A DNA stretch of 64,000 bases from Begonia masoniana (GCA_022432975.1 CM039505.1:47040544-47104543), one strand, 5' to 3'. Positions 1-12,420 are shown, counted from the first letter of the stretch. Notes: generated from the sequence alone by a model not told the origin. Program-made: numbers and translations.

Positions 1-863
1 CTGTGCTTCGTGTTGCTTGAAGAACCATTTTTGAAGTTTGTGACACCCTGTTTGACACCGCGAGTATTTCTTCCAAATCTCTTCATAACTCTGCTGAAAT
101 TCTTAGAAAGTAGGGCTAAAGATTTCTCCTAGTCATCTTCATCATGCTCGTTGTAATTCTGTATCTCTGTTTTTAAAGCAACTCCATTTACCTTCTTTAT
201 TTCGGTGTCTCCTCCAAGATTCATTTCGAAAGTTCTAAGTGATCCCATCAGCTCTTCTAGCTTTATTTTAGACACATCTTTGGCTTCTACTATGGCAGTA
301 ACTTTATAGGCAAATCTTTGTGGTAAAGACTGTAGAGTTTTTCGTACAAGTTTTTCTTCAAAAATCATCTCACCGAGAGCAAACGCTTCATTTGCTATGT
401 CACATAATTTGGTGTTGAACTCGCTAATAGTCTCATCTTCCTGCATCTTTAGATTCTCAAATCGAGTGGTTAACATTTTCATTTTGGACAACTTTACCAT
501 AGATGTTCCTTCATAGGTGGTTTGAAGAATTTCCCATGCCCTTTTTGCCGATTCGCATGTGGAGGTGAGTCTGAACTGAATTGGATCCACGCCATTAAAT
601 ATAGCATTTAGAGCCTTTGAATTGCTGTGTGCCAAAGCATCTTCATTTGCCGTCTAATTTTCTTCGGGTTTTGGAGATATAATACCTTCTGCATCGGTGT
701 TCATAGGATGATTCCAACCTGTTAGAATAGATCTCCAAGCCTTTTCGTCAATAGCTTTAATGAATGCCCTCATCCTTGCTTTCCAATAAGCATAATTACT
801 TCCATCCAATAATGGTGGACGCATTGTAGAACCTCCTTCTTTCATAGAGTCCATCGCACACAA
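1..863 (-). pseudogene. Ty1/copia gag polyprotein, N-terminal part, broken, runs off left edge
   Basis: Retrotransposon capsid (Gag) of a copia element. Reading leftwards from the ATG at 863, the first about 70 codons look like the DUF4219 head (LLDGSNYAYWKARMRAFIKA), followed in the same frame by the UBN2 gag core (SAKRAWEILQTTYEGTSMV, then LPQRFAYKVTAIVEAKD and KLEELMGSLRTFEMNL). Two in-frame stops interrupt it: a TAG near 651-653 between the two domains and a TAG at 129-131. Gag-like codons continue past the second stop to the edge (KSLALLSKNFSRVMKRFG). A primer site and LTR lie directly upstream, so this is the 5' end of an element whose pol lies outside the window. The domain assignment is confident; the copy is clearly dead. 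Confidence 0.85.
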
Positions 864-910
864 ACTATAATCATGTCCCGATGATCCCGCTTAAAAAACA
901 AAAGCGACCC

Positions 911-922
911 ACTCTGATACCA
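911..922 (-). other. Primer-binding site of the left copia element
   Basis: The minus strand reads TGGTATCAGAGT, one base from the TGGTATCAGAGC complement of plant initiator-methionine tRNA used by most copia and gypsy elements. It sits two bases inside the proposed LTR end (TG at 925) and about 50 bp before the gag ATG, the expected order for a minus-strand element. Confidence 0.8.
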
Positions 923-924
923 AT

Positions 925-2351
925 TGAAAGATTAAGATCAGTTATGCGATGTCACACAAGGAACTTCGTGTGACACCAATAATTAATGCAATTATGGATA
1001 ATATAAATATGCGAAAATAAATGACACAGGAGGTTGGTAACGTAGTTCGGCAACCAGCCTACGTCTGCGGGGCCACGCCCAGATATAAAAACATTTCTTT
1101 GAGTTCACAAAGTTACAAGACAATCGGACTTATACAAATAAAGACTTCCTCTTATCTTTGTCGCCGCCTCTAGCTAACTTCCCCAAGGAAACTGTTTTTG
1201 CGAGATCCCCTCGACTTTAGATCGACCTCTCCCGAGATCTAGAAAACAACAAGATCCCCTTGTTGTTGATTCCTCCTGGAATCCGTGTTATGGCAAGATC
1301 CCTTCGCCCACAATCAAGAACGACAAGCTCCCCTTGTCTAAAAACAGAACTCCTCCCGAATTCGGATGCAGTCTCCTCCCGAGATTGAGCTTCAATGAAG
1401 AACAAAGAAGATTGCCTCCTAGAACACCGTCTGGAACACCAACATGTTGTCTTCAGACGCAATACTCAACACACTCAATAAATCGATGCAATCCACAATA
1501 TAAGAAGAGTGTGTAAAACAATCACAGACCCAAACGCAAAAACGTTAGAAGTGAAAGATAAGCGACGGCTTGGAAAACGAAGAAATCTTCTCTCGTGAAA
1601 ATCAAAACTCCGTCGTCAAAGAACAATCACCGACAACTCACAGTAAGCGTGAATGAAAGGATTAACAATTTGTTGGACAAATGCAATCGTCGGTGTAGAA
1701 TAAAATCGCCCCAAAGAATAAAGACTTTTATCTCTCAAGAATAATGGCTTCAGCTCACTTCTTCAGAAAAACGAAGGCTTAAATATAATAGGTAACAACC
1801 ATCTCTTCAATTTAATTCAGTTACCAAAACAGAATTAACACCGCAAGAATTAAGGAAAACAAATCTTAACAAATTCGGTTGAGTGACACCACTTGTGATA
1901 CTTTAGGAAAGTATCTTCAACAACTTAGATATTCGTCGAAAAACTTAGGAAAGCATTCCATTATTCATGGTAACTCGAAGCCCAACAGATTTCACCAAAT
2001 CTCCATCAAATCGGCTTATCAAAACAAACTTTTCCAAAAAGCAAGTGCCTTTAGCTTTTTCAATAACTTTCCTAATATTCTTGTTTCCTTATTTTTCTCT
2101 TCAACAAAATCTTCATGATTACAATATGTATCTATCCAATAATCTGAATATAATATTTCTTGATCACAAAGAAATAAATTATCAATTTGGAAAATAATGG
2201 AATAAAATATTATCTTCATATAAATATATTGCCAAAAAATCAATGCCAACACATATGCAAAATCTTTGCATTTACAGTAGTGTTAATACATATGTAATTA
2301 CTATATCAATGTACATTATTTTGATTAAATATACTCTATAATTTTTAACAG
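925..2351 (-). mobile_element. 5' LTR of the left copia element
   Basis: On the + strand the segment begins TGAAAGATTAAG beside the primer site and probably ends TTTTTAACA at 2351, i.e. a minus-strand LTR starting TGTTAAAAAT. About 1.43 kb is normal for this copia group. It contains a block (about 1025-1080) recalling 'aacgtggttcggccaa...cctacgtcc' in the other copia LTRs here (about 15995-16035, 14810-14850, 35070-35110). The inner end is fixed by the primer site. The outer end is inferred from the TG/CA rule only, because the partner LTR and target duplication lie outside the window. Confidence 0.6.
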
Positions 2352-5300
2352 TGAGATTCCCTATAGTACACAATTTCTTATTATACTTTGTCTCCTAACT
2401 TACCAAAAAAATTGACAATACAAGTGTTTCTGATTTAACATTCATCAATGTGGAAACATTAATAGCATTACTTTATTGATTTGAGCAGAACTATTAACTA
2501 TCCATTTTCTACAATTTCATAAATTATCAAACTTACTTTTCTGGGTATCGAAAATACTTAACATTTCATTGATTCGTGCTGAAAAATTTTCAATTTTTAT
2601 GTGAACTAGGCATTCATATTTCTTTAATGATGAAGTGAAATGCATGAACTTACCTTCAGTGCTCTGCCATTGCCAATGCTCTCCAAAATTAGTTTGTATA
2701 AGCATCTAAACTTTTATTTTTTGAATAAATGATCTCTCAAGTGCTAATATTACTTTATGTTTTATTTTGCATAATAGTTGAATACAACACAATGTGTATC
2801 TCGTATGTACTCCATTAGTATGATTAAAATAATCAATCAATTAAACGGTGACAAATAATGTGTAAAATTAAATATTTAATACAATTTTAATGCATTTCAT
2901 TACGTAAAAACACGTCAGGACAATATTTTATTTGTTAAAAATCAAATCTAATTAAGTTTCAATCATAAATAATTTTAAATAAGATAAAATATATAGAAAA
3001 GCACATAATTAAAATGTATAAAAAGAAAATAAATTGTATGCTTTACGTAAGAATTGTATGCTTTATTTTGAAAAGATATATATATATATATATTAAATTT
3101 TAAATATGATATATCTATCTAAAATGAAATTATGATGGATAGTTTTATGAAAGGATGGAAAATTCGTAAACCTGCTGACCGACGTGACCAGTCGGATCAA
3201 TCAGCCACTTCCTATCCATGTATGGAAAAAATAAGGAGCTTAAATTATGTCATTAATATATTACTGCATTAAAAATTAGTTATGGCTCTAAAATATAAAA
3301 TTTATTTAATTATATATTCAAGCCAAGGGATGAACACAATCCTAGTTGATCATGTCTTGCCCTTTCATTATAATGTAAAACGATGGAGAGAGCAGGAGCT
3401 CGTCTAGGTCAATTTATAAACTAGCGAAGTCCACTCAATTGCAATGGTAATAATCCGAGCTGGCTCAATTAACTTAAACAATCAAGTTCAGCTAAAGATT
3501 TGGGATCGTGACCTAGACTTTCACTGACTTAACATATATGCGACAATTTTCCTGACGTGTAGAGTCTAGGTTATTGTTGTGGGATTGTGCACTCCCACTG
3601 GTTTATGTTGGGCCTCACAATCGATAAAATATTAAGTCGTCTTTACTTTCATAAAATAAGCTGTCACATAATGCTGTTCAGGAATTAAAGTATCAAATAT
3701 CCAATAATTGTACAAAAAAAAAAGTAAAAAGAGTTCTCATTCCAGGAAGAATATTAATATCTCGAAAACACAAGAAAAGAAATAAAGGGAAACATTTTTC
3801 AGCAAACAACTATCATAGCCTAAGAAAAATGGGAGCCTTTTAAGGTGAGAGATTAACTCAGTAGAGAATTCTGTAGTAGAACGATAAAACCAGTGCATGA
3901 GAAAAACTGCTTTTATCATTTCATTTTTTTTAAAAAACAATTAGTTAGTAAGTAAAATGCAATGCATTGATTTATATTCATAAATCAACTTTTATCATTT
4001 TAAAACAAGTTTCACAAGCCATCAGTGGACAGGTACGAAAACATTTTTACATACGTGGATGGTTGTATAAAAAATAATGCCACCACCTATTTCCTTAGAA
4101 AACAATTTTAGTGAAAAAAGTCACCTATAGATATTTGCACGTTGAATGCCCCAAGGTGCGTAAAATGAATGACAAGATCCATAGATCCAGTCCTTCATAT
4201 AAGTGAGAAAAAGGTCTGTCTCAAGACTTTTTAGATTGCATATTGAACATAGCGACAAAACACCCTAGCCACGTTTAAGAATACGAGTACAAACACACGT
4301 CATCACTGTCCCAATCCAACTCCGTGCGTACAAAATAAAACACTTTCACACTGTAGAAGTTATAAAGGAACAGTTTCCGATTGCTTTGATTGTTTGGTCT
4401 CAATGCAAACAAAAACAACCAAAGATCTAATATAAATTGACATGCTGTTAACCAAAACATGTCGAGCTTTATATGTGTCAACTCATAAAATAAAGGTTTT
4501 GAAAACCATGATGCAATGTATGTCAATAAAGAAACTCCTACCTTAATGACGGTGAAAACCTTATCAATCAGTCGAGATGCGCTATCAGGAATATACATCA
4601 ATCATAAACATGGTCAGAACTTAAAACAAAACTGACGTCAGAAATTTCCATTTCAAAAAATTAAGGACAATGGTGGGTATCCAGAGCTGAAGATCCAAAC
4701 TAGATGGAATAAACGACAAAATTTTCATGAAATTTAGTGTGCGGTCGACCAAGACTTTGTAAGGGTCGATCAAGGCTATGCGACCTTGGATCAGTCGACC
4801 AGGACTTTGCATTGGTTGACCAAACCTTGCAGGGGTCGACCTGTCTTTTGGTGCGGTTGACTAGTCTAGTTGGGAAGGTCAACCTGACTTGGAGCCTAGA
4901 TGGACCTTACCAGCAACTCTAATCAACTGGCCAGCCACTAACTCTAATCAACTGGCCAGCCACCCCGATCGACCAAACGTGTTCCATCAGTGGTTGATCT
5001 AGCTAGAACAACGATACGTTTCAAGCGACAAAATCACAAGAAGAATTCATCTATTTCGTCGATTTTTATCGACAATCGACACACAACTCTTACATAAATT
5101 ATCGACCTATTGAAATAATACAAAAACAACAAAATATTTTGAGTTTTCAAGCTCAAATCCAAATCTAACAAAGCTGCAAATGTCAACGGAAAATGAAGAT
5201 TCGAACTTACATTCAAAGGATCCCCTCCCCACCCGTTTTCTCTACCAGCAAAAAGGCAAAGAACGTCCTCTCTATAATTTATATTAATTTATTTAATATA

Positions 5301-6055
5301 TAAAATAAATATTATATTATATACATTGAATAATCTTTAAATCCTAATAGGCTGAAAATTCCTCCAAAAACTTATCGAGAAAAATTCAATTTATCCAAGA
5401 CTATTTGGGATTTTAACAATGTGGTGATCTCTAAAGTCTATCGGTTTGACTATTTGACCGAAAAATCACACGTGCCCGAATGTTAACGACTCACGATAAT
5501 TCGAGTCAATATAAAATAATTTGATCTCAAATAATATAAAAAATCTCTAGAATTATTAATATAAAATTTGCAGATATTACAATCTGTTTTGGGTCAGAAC
5601 GTGTGGTTCTTTTTTTCATTTATAAAAAAAGCGTATAATGAGTTGTGAGGAGAATTCTATTTATTAATCATTTACCTCTATTTCTACAAAATAATGTGAG
5701 ATCACTTCATTACAATGAGCTGAAAGCTTACAATTATATGATTTTGAATCGTCTTTGCTTTTATATAGCAAATAACAATTCAAACACGAACACTGTCATA
5801 AAATATTATACGACTGAAATTTTAAACAATGAGTTGGTGTAGCTTTTAATTAAAAAAATTAGAACAAACTAAATAAAAAATGAAGAAAGAAAAGAGCATA
5901 ATCTCAAACTGGTTGTGGGAGTCTTGCAAGTGGAAGCAATGAGTTTCCCATTACATAAAATATTTTAAGACTCCCAACTAAACAACCCAATTTTACGTCC
6001 TAAGTGGCTGTGTCCACTAAACATTTTCCACAACAAAACCTACCCAAAATAAGAC
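2352..6055. other. Gene-poor AT-rich intergenic region
   Basis: No coding sequence could be supported. It holds an (AT)n microsatellite at 3076-3093, a TCGACC-rich degenerate repeat at about 4738-4990 (listed separately), and long A/T-rich stretches. A 108-codon minus-strand frame (4275-4601) is hydrophobic but matches no family I recognise. Confidence 0.5.
4738..4990. repeat. Degenerate 'GTCGACCAagACTTTG' repeat block with a 25-bp tandem duplication
   Basis: Several diverged copies of a motif like gtcgaccaagactttg recur every 35-50 bp (near 4744, 4795 and 4826), mixed with ggttgacc boxes. At 4915-4939 and 4940-4964 a 25-bp unit beginning aactctaatcaactgg is directly duplicated with one mismatch at the end. 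Similar gtcgacca phrases occur in the copia LTR fragments at about 9690 and 15340, so this may be a worn LTR piece. That origin is inference. Confidence 0.5.
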
Positions 6056-6114
6056 ACCCATTATAAAATTGCATTTCGTGAGATGGAACCCACTTCCCTT
6101 TTTCTTCCAAAATT

Positions 6115-6125
6115 CTATAAAATAG
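6115..6125 (+). promoter_or_regulatory. Probable TATA box of the DUF599 gene
   Basis: ctataaaatag lies 31-41 bp before the ATG at 6156, which would give a very short 5' leader. A second candidate, ttataaaatt at 6061-6070, would give a leader of roughly 60 nt. Both fit plant TATA boxes; the sequence alone cannot choose. Confidence 0.45.
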
Positions 6126-6155
6126 GAGCACCTCAAGAGTCATTCATTTCAAACT

Positions 6156-7251
6156 ATGGGAGACGTTTATTTAGACACCATTTTTGTCCCCTTGAGCTTC
6201 TTCCTCGCAGTGGGTTACCATGCTTATCTGTGGCATTTCATCAAGAACAAACCTTCGCAAACCACCATTGGAATCAACTCTAGAAGCAGAAAAGCTTGGT
6301 TTCAGAACGTAACCCAGGTAATTCAACTACATGTTGTGTTCATCTGCGTGAGGAAATTTACTTTGGTGAGCTGAACATATTGAACAGCAACTATAACAAA
6401 GTAGACAAGGTCCTCTTGCAGAATAAACCATTACAAATCTATACATTTTCTTTCTTTTCTTTTACCACGGTTCCGAATTTATTCGTGGAGGCTCTGCCCC
6501 GCTAGTAAAATATTGTCTAATTTAAGTCAAACTCTGCTCGATTTTGTTTTCAGATTTATCCTAATATGAGTTGTCCTATGTTCAGTGAAGAATTCTACTT
6601 AGAAATTATTTAGCTTTACCTCTTTCAATCAATGTGAGATCATGTAACTTTTCTTGAATGAATTATGCTCTCACAATTGCTTAAATACGACTCCTAAAAA
6701 ATTTACAGTACTGCTAAACCAGACTTTTATAGTATACATGTTCAGCAATGAGATGAAACGGGGTTGCTTTTTTGCAGGGGGGTTCTGAAGGAAAGCAAGT
6801 TCTAGCGGTCCAAAGCTTGAGAAATACTAAGATGGTCACCATTTTGACAGCCACAACCGCAGCAGTCTTAAGCTTATCATTAGCAGCGATCACTAACAAT
6901 GCCTTCAAGGCAAGGCATCTCTTTCAGGCTGAGTTTTTCGGCTTACAGGAAGGCTCGATCTACGTTCTAAAGTATGCGTCTGCGTTTCTTCTGCTGCTGC
7001 TAAGCTTCTTGTTCAGCTCTCTAGGGCTCGGCTTCCTGATTGATTCTGGTTTATTATTAAGCGTCGATGGCGGAGGATCATATCGTGAATACGCAGAAAC
7101 GTTTGTAGAACGAGGATATCTGTTGGTTTTCATGGGCAGCAGGTTTCTCTGGATGAGTTTTCCTGTTCTGCTATGGATGGTTGGTCCTGTCCTGCTATGG
7201 CTATCCACCACAGCCATGATTTGGGTGCTTTACGTTATGGATTTCTCTTAA
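6156..7251 (+). CDS. DUF599 family membrane protein, two exons (6156-6317, 6778-7251)
   Basis: Exon 1 encodes 54 codons (MGDVYLDTIFVPLSFFLAVG...) and ends cccag/gtaatt. A 460-bp intron ends tttttgcag, and exon 2 continues in phase 0 (GGSEGKQVLAVQSLRNTKMV...) to TAA at 7251. The spliced product is 211 aa. The family signature is visible: an N-terminal 'YLDTIxVPL...GYHxYLWH' segment, the 'TIIG-N-R-R-W' loop (here TTIGINSRSRKAW), 'xLAVQSLRN' after the intron, and a C-terminal 'PxLLWxxGPVLL...VLYxxDF' stretch. About four hydrophobic segments are expected (residues about 8-26, 73-95, 115-145, 180-208), so it is an integral membrane protein. DUF599 has no established biochemical role. Frame, splice sites and termini are intact. 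It is slightly shorter than the 230-250 aa I recall as typical. No transposon interrupts it. Confidence 0.85.
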
Positions 7252-8800
7252 AAGATTGGCATGGAATGTGGACCAAAGTCTTGATTTTTCGCGTTATATT
7301 TGATGTAAGACCTATAAACAAAGAATCTGGATCTTCCTAATTTTATGTGGAGTATGAGCTCCATAGAACTTTAGCTGTTTCCCTTAGGACTGCTGAAGAT
7401 TTGGCAAACTCATCCTCGTCGTCAGAATTCTGTTTTGACCCAGTCTTCAGAAGTCCCTTTCCTATGCCAACGTTGAATACTTTCATGACTTCAGGGTTTC
7501 AATGCATTTTTTTAAAAGAGGTAAATTACAAACTAAAATTAAATCTTACTTTTTCTTTTTTCTTGAACAAAATAAATTTCTAACTTTTCATTTCGCTCCA
7601 CTTGAATACTGAACTTTGTTTTAAACAAAACAAACACTCGAAGATTGTATTGTAAACAAATTAGATCTTATTTGATTATTTTCCGACCGTAACCAAACTG
7701 AACTGATATTATAATATTTGAATATTTTTAGTTTTGATTTTAAAAATTACAAAACTTAGAATGAAATCGACCAAAACTGACCAAAACTAAGTCCAAGTTA
7801 TTCAAATCGACAAAAACCTAAAACCAAAACCAAACCAGAATCAAACTGAGTAAAGCTAAAAAAGTCATTTCGAGATTTATTTCATTTATGGTACAAAATT
7901 CAAGGTTTTTTTTTTGTTCTAAAAAATTTCAAGTTTTAAGTTAAACTAATTTCGAAGTTCGAAACTCGTTTTGTTAAAAAAAAATTCATGGTTTATGTTG
8001 AAGGACGCCGAAATTTAATATTTAATTTGTAGTTATTATTCAAAATTTTGACAATTTTATCATCGTGAGCATTTCTACTTTTATCTTCCTTATAATGTTC
8101 TTATTTCATGTAACTATAAAACATACCAAGATACGAATTCAGTAGATATAACTATTTCATACTATCGTTTAAAAATAATCATTTTTATGAAAATATTAAA
8201 ATAATATTAAATGTTCATCTGATCGATAAGAGATAATATTTTGAGATAATGTTGTGGATAATTCATCAGACGAGTTTGGAACCAATCAGATTTATTAGAA
8301 TAAATTTTTATACATTATATATTAAAATAATAATAGAATTAATAAAATAATTATATTATTTTTTAAAACAAAAGGCATGGCCAGGCAATTGACCATTCTT
8401 TGGGGGCCACGAAGAGCAAATGACCTTTCAGCCAAGGAAGAAGCAGAATTATAGAGAGAGAAGATGGGACCCTGCAATGGCTCCGATGTTTCCCTTCCCC
8501 GCGTCCCGTCCTCTGCCCTCGTTCTCATTGATCGAATCCACAACAAGGCGTGGCGGCTCTATTCCAGTTTCTGAGGAAGAACACCAACATATTTTAATGG
8601 AGGTGATGTTGTTAAAATGTGTTAATAAATACATGTAATTTAAAATGTCATCATGGTCAAAGTTTAGTGTGAATGCATGACAAAATTATTTCAGCCACAC
8701 GATATTTTAAGTGAGTCAATTTTTGTATAATTAAAAATTAGTGAGCAGTCAAAAACACATGTTGAAAATATAATTTCAACGTTTCACCTAGAGATGTTAA
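7252..8800. other. Intergenic, AT-rich
   Basis: This is the 3' flank of the DUF599 gene, then low-complexity A/T sequence. The frames of up to 78 codons here (e.g. 7347-7583, 8420-8638) show no recognisable family or convincing codon structure. No RNA gene seen. Confidence 0.5.
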
Positions 8801-8801
8801 T

Positions 8802-8902
8802 CGAGCAAGTCGAGCCGAGTCGAGTCGAGTCGAGTCGAGAAAGAACCAGCTCCACGAGCCTGTCGAGCCTAACGAGTCTGTCGAGCCTAACGAGCCGACC
8901 TT
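8802..8902. repeat. GTCGA microsatellite and GAGCC/CGAGCC repeat block
   Basis: A run of about five gtcga units near 8816-8839 is followed by repeated 'tgtcgagcctaacgag' phrases. A similar gctcgttaac/gttaggc block occurs at about 34648-34730. Such phrases recur in plant dispersed repeats; no element boundary could be fixed. Confidence 0.6.
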
Positions 8903-9356
8903 AAAAAATTCTCATTTAACATCTCTAGTTTCACTCACTATTTAACCTAAACATGTTGCCTGTATAAAGGCCACTTTGTATCACTTGTGAACCAACTCAA
9001 TTGAAGTTCAAGTGAGAATTCAAAATCCAAGCATATCGTTGCAATTTATTACTTTAGGAAAATTAGTTTCCTAAAGTATTTCTTGATTAGTATTAATCAA
9101 GTTTTCTAAATTATATTATCGGCATATTTTTTATACAAGAAGTAATACCCTTTAAACCAAATCCTTGATTTATGAAAGAATAAAAAACGTTATGGAAACT
9201 TTGTATATTCCTTTCTTAACCGTTACATCAGCAATACAATGAGTTTATATAACGTGTACACCATAATATGATGACGACACGAGGAGGAGGAGATTACAGA
9301 GAGAGAAGAATCTACAAAAATATAACAGACACTTGGACTGCCTGGAGCAAACCGAG

Positions 9357-9550
9357 TTAGTAAACCCGGTTTGAGGTAGCTGGTTTAACAATTTAAAATC
9401 ATTTTTTCATAATTCTAGTCTATGGCATCAAAATCATCTTCCTCTACATTCAATTAGTAAACCCGGTTTGAGGTAGCTGGTTTAACAATTTAAAATCATT
9501 TTTTCATAATTCTAGTCTATGGAATCAAAATCATCTTCCTCTACTTTCCA
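9357..9550. repeat. 97-bp direct tandem duplication
   Basis: Two nearly identical 97-bp copies (9357-9453 and 9454-9550), each starting ttagtaaacccggtttgagg. Only a few single-base differences are visible (e.g. ggcatc/ggaatc, acattc/ctttcc), so the duplication is young compared with the surrounding decayed elements. Confidence 0.85.
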
Positions 9551-9585
9551 TTCACCCAAAATTCCGTTGATGGAGAAAAAAGTAT

Positions 9586-9940
9586 TTAAAGAATTTTAAC
9601 ACCTCTTGATGGTTCGTTGACCGCTTCAGGATGTTTTAGAAAATTTGATGTTCTTGGTAGTTTTTCCGGCTGATCCACTTTTGGTACTGGTCGACCGCTT
9701 AGCCTGTTTTTGCTTTCGATTATTTTTGTACAAGTCCTACTTTGGCCTTCACTACAAATAATTAACAAACACATTAAAACTTCCAAATATTTATTTTCGA
9801 AGTACTTCCAACGAAAGCAGAGATATATAAACATAGAATTAACTTCTTAAAATAAAAGTATCTAATCTTAAATTAAATTATTCAATTACATGTAATCATC
9901 ATCACAATAATTAAGCATATTCTCTATTAGGCAAACAATC
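9586..9940 (-). mobile_element. Copia LTR fragment, candidate 3' LTR of the decayed copia element
   Basis: Similar to the LTR at 14629-15672: both share phrases like 'tactggtcgaccgct', 'cctactttggcctt' and 'cacattaaaact' in the same order. It ends near 9937 in ctattaggcaaaca, matching the family's LTR terminus (minus-strand start TGTTTGCCTAATAG). A purine tract, minus-strand CTAGGGGGAGAG at 10042-10053, lies about 100 bp away on the expected side. The lower boundary is not resolved. Confidence 0.5.
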
Positions 9941-10041
9941 TCATCCTTTTTTATGATGACGATAAATTCTAAGTTGTTCATTGAACTTCCCTCGTAATAT
10001 ATGTTATATATGCATATTATATTTTCCCTATTATTACATAT

Positions 10042-10053
10042 CTCTCCCCCTAG
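10042..10053 (-). other. Polypurine-tract-like sequence
   Basis: Minus strand CTAGGGGGAGAG, the usual form of the plus-strand primer tract just upstream of copia 3' LTRs. It lies between the copia internal region and the LTR fragment ending near 9940. The spacing of about 100 bp is larger than the usual direct abutment, so this is tentative. Confidence 0.4.
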
Positions 10054-10369
10054 TGATTTGTTTTTTTAAAAAAAGGGCTCTCCCTTGTATTCTTTCTCCT
10101 CATTTGTCATTATCCAAAGAAAAAATTGAATTTAGATGGATATACCAAAGCTAGACATATGCTGAATTCAATAGCAGAGCAATAATGATAGAGAGAAAAT
10201 TACAAATCGAGTTCAGAAAAATATATCAAAACTCAAAAACTATATCGTTATAGCAATAGAGAAGAGTTCAAAATATCAGAACAAGACTAGTTCAAGCTAA
10301 TGGAAAAATATCCAAGTACAAAAATTAAAAATGAACCAAGTAAACATCTACATATCAGACAGAGGGTCG

Positions 10370-11243
10370 GCATCAAATTGGGGGGCTACACTATAGCTCA
10401 AGAATGACGACTATGTTGCACAATGAAGTGAGTTTTTATTTGTGGTGGCCTTGTGAATTCTCAAGCAGGGGGTTTCCTCTTATTGTCACTAGGCGTCCGC
10501 AATATGCTTATTAAAGACATCAATGAGGCGATGGACTTTCGCGATTTAAGTTGAGAGACATCACCCCAGGCATTCGCAAATCATGATCGGGAGTCCACAT
10601 AAGGAATAGTTTGAAATTTTTGTCCAAACAAGACTTCCTTGAGGCTCTTCGGGTGCCTGCTTCAAAATTCCACGTGTGGCTCTGGGCTTACGCAATTTGA
10701 TCTTCAAAAAATAGTCTCGGGACTGAGCTTTGCAGGTTCCTCTGGTAATCCGCTATGGGAGTCTGCTTTTTAGGTCAGGGCATCCATATGTCTATTCTCA
10801 AATGATTTGATGCTATGGACCGAACTTCAGTAAATTCCACAAGGCTTCCACTGCTGGTGTCTGCAGCCAAAATAGCTCACGAGACTAGGCGTTAGTGAGT
10901 TCTTCCATTTGCATATGGCTTAGGACTGGCAGTCTGCATTTCATCTTTGGGCATCCGCACAAAGTGATCTTCAACACTTTGGTTTCCTTTTTCGATTGAG
11001 TCTTATATCATAATTTTATCTTTTGTTAAATAGAATCAATAAACTTGTTAGTAAATCCAAATACTCATTTTCAAGGGTATTTTCAAAGAGAATATAATTT
11101 TTATAATTTCAAATAAAATTCATTCAAGATATATACATCAACACTTTAGACTTAACATATCTCAATAACTTTGAATAAAATATTCAAATAATTACACATG
11201 TCGTCAGGACAATTATGGTTAATTCCTATTAAGCCAACAACGT
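10370..11243 (-). mobile_element. Copia LTR fragment abutting broken integrase
   Basis: Parallels the LTR at 34.9-35.86 kb plus 59.2 kb: 'ctcaagaatga', 'gacatcaatgaggcgatgg' and 'cgattgagtcttatatca' occur in the same order in both. Its end at about 11243 (cctattaagccaaca) is the LTR terminus seen elsewhere. On the minus strand the decayed integrase stops and TGTTGGCTTAATAGG begins at once. Either an LTR inserted into integrase, or a deletion fused integrase to the 3' LTR. Confidence 0.55.
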
Positions 11244-12420
11244 TTAGAATAAAACACTTGCATCCAAAGGACCTAAAATAGCTAACATTGGGAGATTGTC
11301 TATTCTACAGATCATAGGTGGTCTTATTAAGAATGGAACAGATGGACTCACGATTAAGAACATAACATGTCATAACAACGGCTTACACTCAAAATATTAT
11401 TCTCATTTGACAAGTATTGCAAACTTTGTCCTTTTAAAAAGAGTCTTAGAAAGTCCCCTAATTAGATTATTTCTAGAGATCTTAGCTAAGCTATTCATCC
11501 TTACATGCAATAAATTCTTATGAAAAACTAGCAACCATTAGGTAATGAACTAGTTGTAAAATATTTTTCATCAAAATGTGTAAATTATTCAAGTCAATCA
11601 TTCCTACATCCAATAAATAATATTTTTTTTCATTTGTTCTATCTTTAATCATTCAAATTTCATATTCAGATGTAATTTTATATCATCTCTCACACAATTC
11701 GCTAATGCTTAATAGATTATCTTTTTAAATCGTCAACTAATAACACATTCTCAATAATAGAGATTCATGCATTACCTATGTTATCAATACTTATAATCTT
11801 GCTTATTTGGTGATGTCCAAATATGACATTTATTTTCTTTTTGGTGATGGAGATGAATTTTGAGCAATCTCCCATAATATATCTTTAGTAGCTACTATCT
11901 AGCTACCACTCATCTTTTAATGAGATTCTTCAACCTACAAACAAAATTAGGGACTTTTCTTCGTTATTTAAATTTTCTCTGGTCTTTTAGAGTTAGTCTT
12001 GGTTCATTTAGGAACCCATTTAATTATATTCAAAAATTTATAACCATTAAATTTTAAAGGACATACAAATGATTTATGACCTATTCTACTACATTCATGG
12101 TAAGTAGATGGTCTAGCAAAGAAATTTTTGTAAGTCTTTTCTTTTGAAATGGTTCATAACCAAGTCTGGCTTTGTTAGAAGTAACTCTTTATTGACCTAA
12201 GAACATGTTCAAATTTTCACTACCATTTGTAAATTTAATTAAAATATCATGCAAGTCATCATTGTTCCTTTTCAAACCATTAGTTTCTTTTTCAAAAGAT
12301 GATGTGATATTAGCATGCTTTTTCATCAATTCAACATTCTACTTTTTCAATAATTTAGATTTAGATTTAAGTAGGTTGAATTGGTCATGTCATTTGTCAA
12401 AAGCGTCTAATAGTTCACGT
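11244..12420 (-). pseudogene. Copia gag C-terminus, protease and integrase remnants
   Basis: Reading right to left on the minus strand: acidic/coiled gag C-terminus (SFEKETNGLKRNNDDLHD), a worn zinc knuckle near 12100 (CSRIGHKSFVC, second Cys replaced), then the protease neighbourhood at about 11900 (W-x-LDSS-Y-x-R-x-x-x-G for the usual WYLDSGCSRHMTG) and IENVLLVDDLKR near 11720. The GAG-pre-integrase stretch (FKRTKFAILVK-like) lies near 11440 and the integrase-core end (LIRPPMICRIDNLPMLAI) at 11310-11250. Frames shift repeatedly and stops are many. The catalytic middle of integrase and all of reverse transcriptase are missing. Motif order is that of a Tork/SIRE-like copia element. Confidence 0.75.

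Noticed and set aside
1217..1516. Overlapping ORFs on both strands in the left copia LTR
   Set aside because: They lie within the LTR, have no known domain and shadow each other.
4275..4601. 108-codon minus-strand hydrophobic ORF
   Set aside because: Looks superficially like a membrane-protein end, but no family was recognised, no splice acceptor or upstream exon was found, and the flanks are equally AT-rich.
6960..7217. Minus-strand ORF of 85 codons
   Set aside because: Antisense shadow of exon 2 of the DUF599 gene.
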